A stretch of 17,556 bases of DNA from an uncultured Clostridia bacterium (lineage in GTDB: Bacteria; Bacillota_A; Clostridia; Christensenellales; CAG-138): the NCBI GenBank assembly GCA_947302865.1, contig CAMYWS010000009.1:1-17556 (forward strand), written 5' to 3'. A program made the translations under genes and the position numbers. Shown here one piece after another: positions 14,669-17,556 of this stretch (within the stretch, counting starts at the first letter, position 1; every line of letters begins with the position of its first letter). Below the pieces are notes generated by a model, which ran no database searches, was not told the DNA's origin, and saw only the letters and a program-made list of their open reading frames with translations.

Positions 14669-16264
14669 ATGAAGAGAATTCTCTCCCTTATTCTTTCCGC
14701 TGGCCTTCTTCTGACCGGCATTTCTTTTGTATTTTCAAAGACTGCTTCCGCAGATTCGTTCGACACAAGCACGATCTATGAACCGTATTATATCCTTGTA
14801 AACGCCGATACGCCGACGAAGTCCTACCGCGGGATTGAGAAGGAAGCGGACAAGCAGGTATACCCCGCCAGCACGACGAAGATCCTGACCTGCATCATCG
14901 CGCTCGAGAACGGCAATCTCGATGACATGGTCACCGTCTCGCACAACGCGGTCAATTTCGGGCGCGGCAATTCACTGATGGGCATTGAAGAAGGATATCA
15001 GTATTCACTAAAAGACCTGCTTTACGGCATGATGCTGCCGTCCGGCAACGACGCGGCGATCGCGATTGCGGAACATATTGCGGGCAGTACGGAAGCATAC
15101 GCCGACATGATGAACGCGAAAGCGAAAGAGATCGGCATGTCGCATTCACATTTCGTGACGGTCCACGGCAAACAGAACGACAACCACTATACCACCGTTC
15201 GCGATATGGCGATCCTGACCTCGTACGCACTGAACAAGAGCGAGCAAAAGGATATGTTCCGCGAGATCGTAGGCACAGCGAAATACACGGCAAAATCCGG
15301 TCCGCGTGAGATTGCGCTGACGAACTCGAACCGCATGCTGGTCGACGCCGCCGTGACAGAAACGCTTCTGAACCCTGCGTCCTGTCTGTATCCGGACGCG
15401 ATCGGCGTAAAGACCGGCGATACGACGAAGGCCGGTAAGTGCCTGATCGCCGCGGCGGAGCGCAACGGTGTGACGATGATCGCCGTCCTGTTCGGCGGAA
15501 CGATCGGCGATCCCGAATACAATGACGGCTGGAACGATCAGCAGAAGGACAGATATAACATCAAGCGGTTCAACGACGCCGCCGCGCTGTTCGATTATGC
15601 GTTTGAAGACATGATGAAGACCGTTACCATCGGTCAGCTCGTCGACAAAGGCCTTCAGACCGAGTTCGAGGTCACGATCCCGAACGCGTCCGCCGAAGAT
15701 TCCCAGGGCGGCGTTCTCAAAGCCAAGGCGGACCTCTCCATGGACATGACGATTTCCGTCATGCAGGCGGATCCGGACGTGGACGTCACCAATATCAAGG
15801 TGGAAGCAAGTCCCATGTTCACGAACGTCTACGCGCCGATCGGCGAAGGCACCGTGATCGGCAGCGTCGCCTACGTCTATAACGGAAAAACACTTGCAAG
15901 CGCGAATCTGCTTGCCGAGCGCAGCGTCAAGGAAGGCACGGCGCAGACCGGCATCGCCCCCGTTGAAACGAACCCCGCCGGCAACAGTCCCGCCGCGATC
16001 ACCGGCGAACTGATCGGCGACGCAAACGCTGTCAGTCTCAATCCCGACGATGTCATTCCGGTCAGGGAGTCCGGCGGCTGCGGGTTGCCCGACAACATGA
16101 AATGGCTTCCGATCGTGCTCGCCGTCATCTTCGTGCTTCTTATCGTCTGCGTCGTGATGTTCATCTTCTACCTCCGCGCAGAGCAGAAACGCCGCCGCGC
16201 CGCCGCACGCAGACGTGCGCGTGAGCGTGCGCGCACATCCGGTCAGTATAACGGCCGGCAATAA
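14669..16264 (+). CDS. D-alanyl-D-alanine carboxypeptidase (PBP5/DacF type) with C-terminal membrane anchor
   Basis: It should trim the terminal D-Ala of peptidoglycan stem peptides outside the membrane. The 531-residue product has a signal peptide (about 1-28, ending TASA). The serine peptidase S11 motifs are Ser68-Thr-Thr-Lys71, Ser125-Gly-Asn127 and Lys248-Thr-Gly250. A PBP5-like C-terminal beta domain spans about 325-435, and a linker follows. A single membrane segment (479-502, from WLPIVLAVIF) leads into a 29-residue tail with 11 Arg and one Lys. DacF-type enzymes are often about 390 residues, so this is long. I chose the ATG at 14669, with GAAAGG 11 bases upstream; an upstream in-frame TTG at 14645 is less likely. 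A paralogue follows nine bases later. Confidence 0.93.
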   Translation: MKRILSLILSAGLLLTGISFVFSKTASADSFDTSTIYEPYYILVNADTPTKSYRGIEKEADKQVYPASTTKILTCIIALENGNLDDMVTVSHNAVNFGRGNSLMGIEEGYQYSLKDLLYGMMLPSGNDAAIAIAEHIAGSTEAYADMMNAKAKEIGMSHSHFVTVHGKQNDNHYTTVRDMAILTSYALNKSEQKDMFREIVGTAKYTAKSGPREIALTNSNRMLVDAAVTETLLNPASCLYPDAIGVKTGDTTKAGKCLIAAAERNGVTMIAVLFGGTIGDPEYNDGWNDQQKDRYNIKRFNDAAALFDYAFEDMMKTVTIGQLVDKGLQTEFEVTIPNASAEDSQGGVLKAKADLSMDMTISVMQADPDVDVTNIKVEASPMFTNVYAPIGEGTVIGSVAYVYNGKTLASANLLAERSVKEGTAQTGIAPVETNPAGNSPAAITGELIGDANAVSLNPDDVIPVRESGGCGLPDNMKWLPIVLAVIFVLLIVCVVMFIFYLRAEQKRRRAAARRRARERARTSGQYNGRQ

Positions 16265-16273
16265 GGAGTCAAT

Positions 16274-17556
16274 ATGAAAAAACTCGTCCTCTGCCTGCTC
16301 TTGAGCATTCTGCTGCTTCCGGTATACGGAACAGCCGAAACGAGCGAATCGACAGGATTCGACCTCAAGACGCTTGCGGAGGACACTGTATTTTTGGTGA
16401 ACCTGAACGATCCCGTGCACGCCGTACTCGGCCTTGAACGCAACTCGGACGTGAAACGCTATCCCGCAAGCACGACGAAGATCATGACATGCATCCTCGC
16501 GCTTGAACTGTGCGAATTCGACGAACCCGTGAAGATCAGCAAGCGCGCCTGCAATCTCAGCGAACGGAATTCAAAAATGGGACTGAAGCCGGGTGAAACG
16601 TTCCCCATGATCGATCTCATTTACGGGCTGATGCTGCCGTCCGGCAACGACGCTGCGATCGCGATCGCCGAACATATCAGCGGAAGCACGGACGGCTTTG
16701 TTAAGCTGATGAACGAAAAGGCTCAAGCGCTCGGCATGACAGGCACGCACTACATGAACCCGCACGGTCTGCATCATTCGGAGCATTACACCACCGCGCG
16801 CGACCTTGCGCTTCTGACGGCTTATGCGTTTGAAAACGACTCCTTCCGGGAGATCGTTGCGACCGCGGAATACCGCGCTATCTCCACAGACGGACGCGAG
16901 ATCATGCTTCGCAGCGCAAACCGTCTTCTGCGCGATATCACCGCAAACACATACAAGCCCTATTCCTGCCTGTACGAGTACGCGATCGGCGTGAAAACCG
17001 GCGATACACATCTTGCCGGGAAATGTCTCGTTGCCGCCGCGCAAAAGGGCGATACCGTCTATCTGCTTGTGCTGCTGCACGGAAAGAACGCGCCCGACAA
17101 CGCCAAGGGGCGTGAAAAGGACAGCTATGCCGCACAGCGGTTTTACGATGCGATCAAGCTGTTCGACTACGTATTCGAACAGGATACGATGACACTGAAC
17201 GCCGAAGATCTTGTTCGCCGCTGTCTTCCTGTAACGTACGCCGTCTCCCCCGATCCCGAACGCACGTTTGCAACGGAGATCCTCTATCACATTCAATGGG
17301 ATGCATCCGATACGCTGACGCTTCCGAGATGGCAGGCGGACCTGTTTGTGCGCGACCCGTTCCCCGGGGAATACGTGTCCTATACGATCGATTCCTATTC
17401 CGCGCCGGTCGGTACGGTCGCGGGAACCGCCGCAGTCGCGTTTAACGGGGTGACGGTCTTCCGCGGCGATCTTATCGCAGATGAGTATACCTATCCGCCC
17501 ACGCCGGAGCCGACCGAAGAACCGATCCTTGTCATTTCGGATGAAACGCCGTATAC
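16274..17556 (+). CDS. D-alanyl-D-alanine carboxypeptidase paralogue (3' end cut by window edge)
   Basis: This second S11-family enzyme has 427 visible residues and continues past the right edge. It has a signal peptide (MKKLVLCLLLSILLLPVYG then TAE, about 1-21). The catalytic motifs are Ser66-Thr-Thr-Lys69, Ser123-Gly-Asn125 and Lys241-Thr-Gly243, plus PHGLHHSEHYTTARDLALL (163-181). A PBP5-like C-terminal domain ends near residue 411 and leads into a Pro/Glu-rich stretch PPTPEPTEEP, possibly a linker to another anchor. AAGGAG precedes the ATG at 16274. It follows the first carboxypeptidase by nine bases and shares long identical segments with it (YPASTTK, LPSGNDAAIAIAEHI), so it is a tandem duplicate that has diverged. 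Confidence 0.93.
   Translation, partial: MKKLVLCLLLSILLLPVYGTAETSESTGFDLKTLAEDTVFLVNLNDPVHAVLGLERNSDVKRYPASTTKIMTCILALELCEFDEPVKISKRACNLSERNSKMGLKPGETFPMIDLIYGLMLPSGNDAAIAIAEHISGSTDGFVKLMNEKAQALGMTGTHYMNPHGLHHSEHYTTARDLALLTAYAFENDSFREIVATAEYRAISTDGREIMLRSANRLLRDITANTYKPYSCLYEYAIGVKTGDTHLAGKCLVAAAQKGDTVYLLVLLHGKNAPDNAKGREKDSYAAQRFYDAIKLFDYVFEQDTMTLNAEDLVRRCLPVTYAVSPDPERTFATEILYHIQWDASDTLTLPRWQADLFVRDPFPGEYVSYTIDSYSAPVGTVAGTAAVAFNGVTVFRGDLIADEYTYPPTPEPTEEPILVISDETPY

Noticed and set aside
15146..16420. Minus-strand frame of 424 codons opposite the carboxypeptidase genes
   Set aside because: Shadow frame that crosses the junction of two real genes.

Overview
The window reads as chromosomal core DNA from an uncultured, spore-forming-lineage Firmicute, most likely a gut-type member of Clostridia (inference). 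Support comes from the sporulation pair yqfC-yqfD, the cluster phoH-ybeY-cdd-era-yqzL-recO in Bacillus-like order, a perfect CIRCE operator before groESL, a Clostridium symbiosum-type pyruvate phosphate dikinase, RqcH, and a dockerin domain on a secreted protein. Base composition is moderately GC-rich by eye, and codons ending in C or G dominate. I see no phage, transposon, integron, CRISPR, rRNA or tRNA.

Left part, minus strand (1-9081): a secreted dockerin protein with a 5'-nucleotidase-like fold (7189-9081) has a good promoter. It is followed by yqfC, yqfD, phoH, ybeY, cdd, era, a 40-residue yqzL and recO, mostly overlapping by 1 to 31 bases, and ending at a hairpin terminator near 2070-2088. 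The ppdK gene then starts from its own promoter, whose -35 box lies inside that terminator stem, and runs off the left edge. The cluster joins ribosome maturation (Era, YbeY, PhoH), DNA repair (RecO), pyrimidine salvage (Cdd) and sporulation (YqfC/D).

Middle (9164-11214, minus strand): groES-groEL with a consensus promoter, a CIRCE operator and a UUCG-loop terminator. A 327-base divergent gap separates groES from rpsT.

Right part, plus strand (11366-17556): rpsT (TTG start) with its own promoter and terminator. Then comes a promoter and the overlapping genes rqcH-rdgB-yfcE, covering ribosome rescue, nucleotide-pool cleaning and a phosphodiesterase. Last is a promoter and two tandem D,D-carboxypeptidase paralogues, the second cut by the right edge.

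The gene content is largely ordinary. The points most worth a second look are: the dockerin protein has lost most metal ligands of its phosphoesterase domain; four of six predicted promoters share the unusual -35 heptamer CTTGCAT exactly 17 bases before the -10; RqcH carries Asn where the family has the Asp of its Asp-Arg motif; yqfF and dgkA are absent from their usual place; and one carboxypeptidase ends in a membrane segment plus an arginine-rich tail. I did not find a convincing undescribed multi-gene system.
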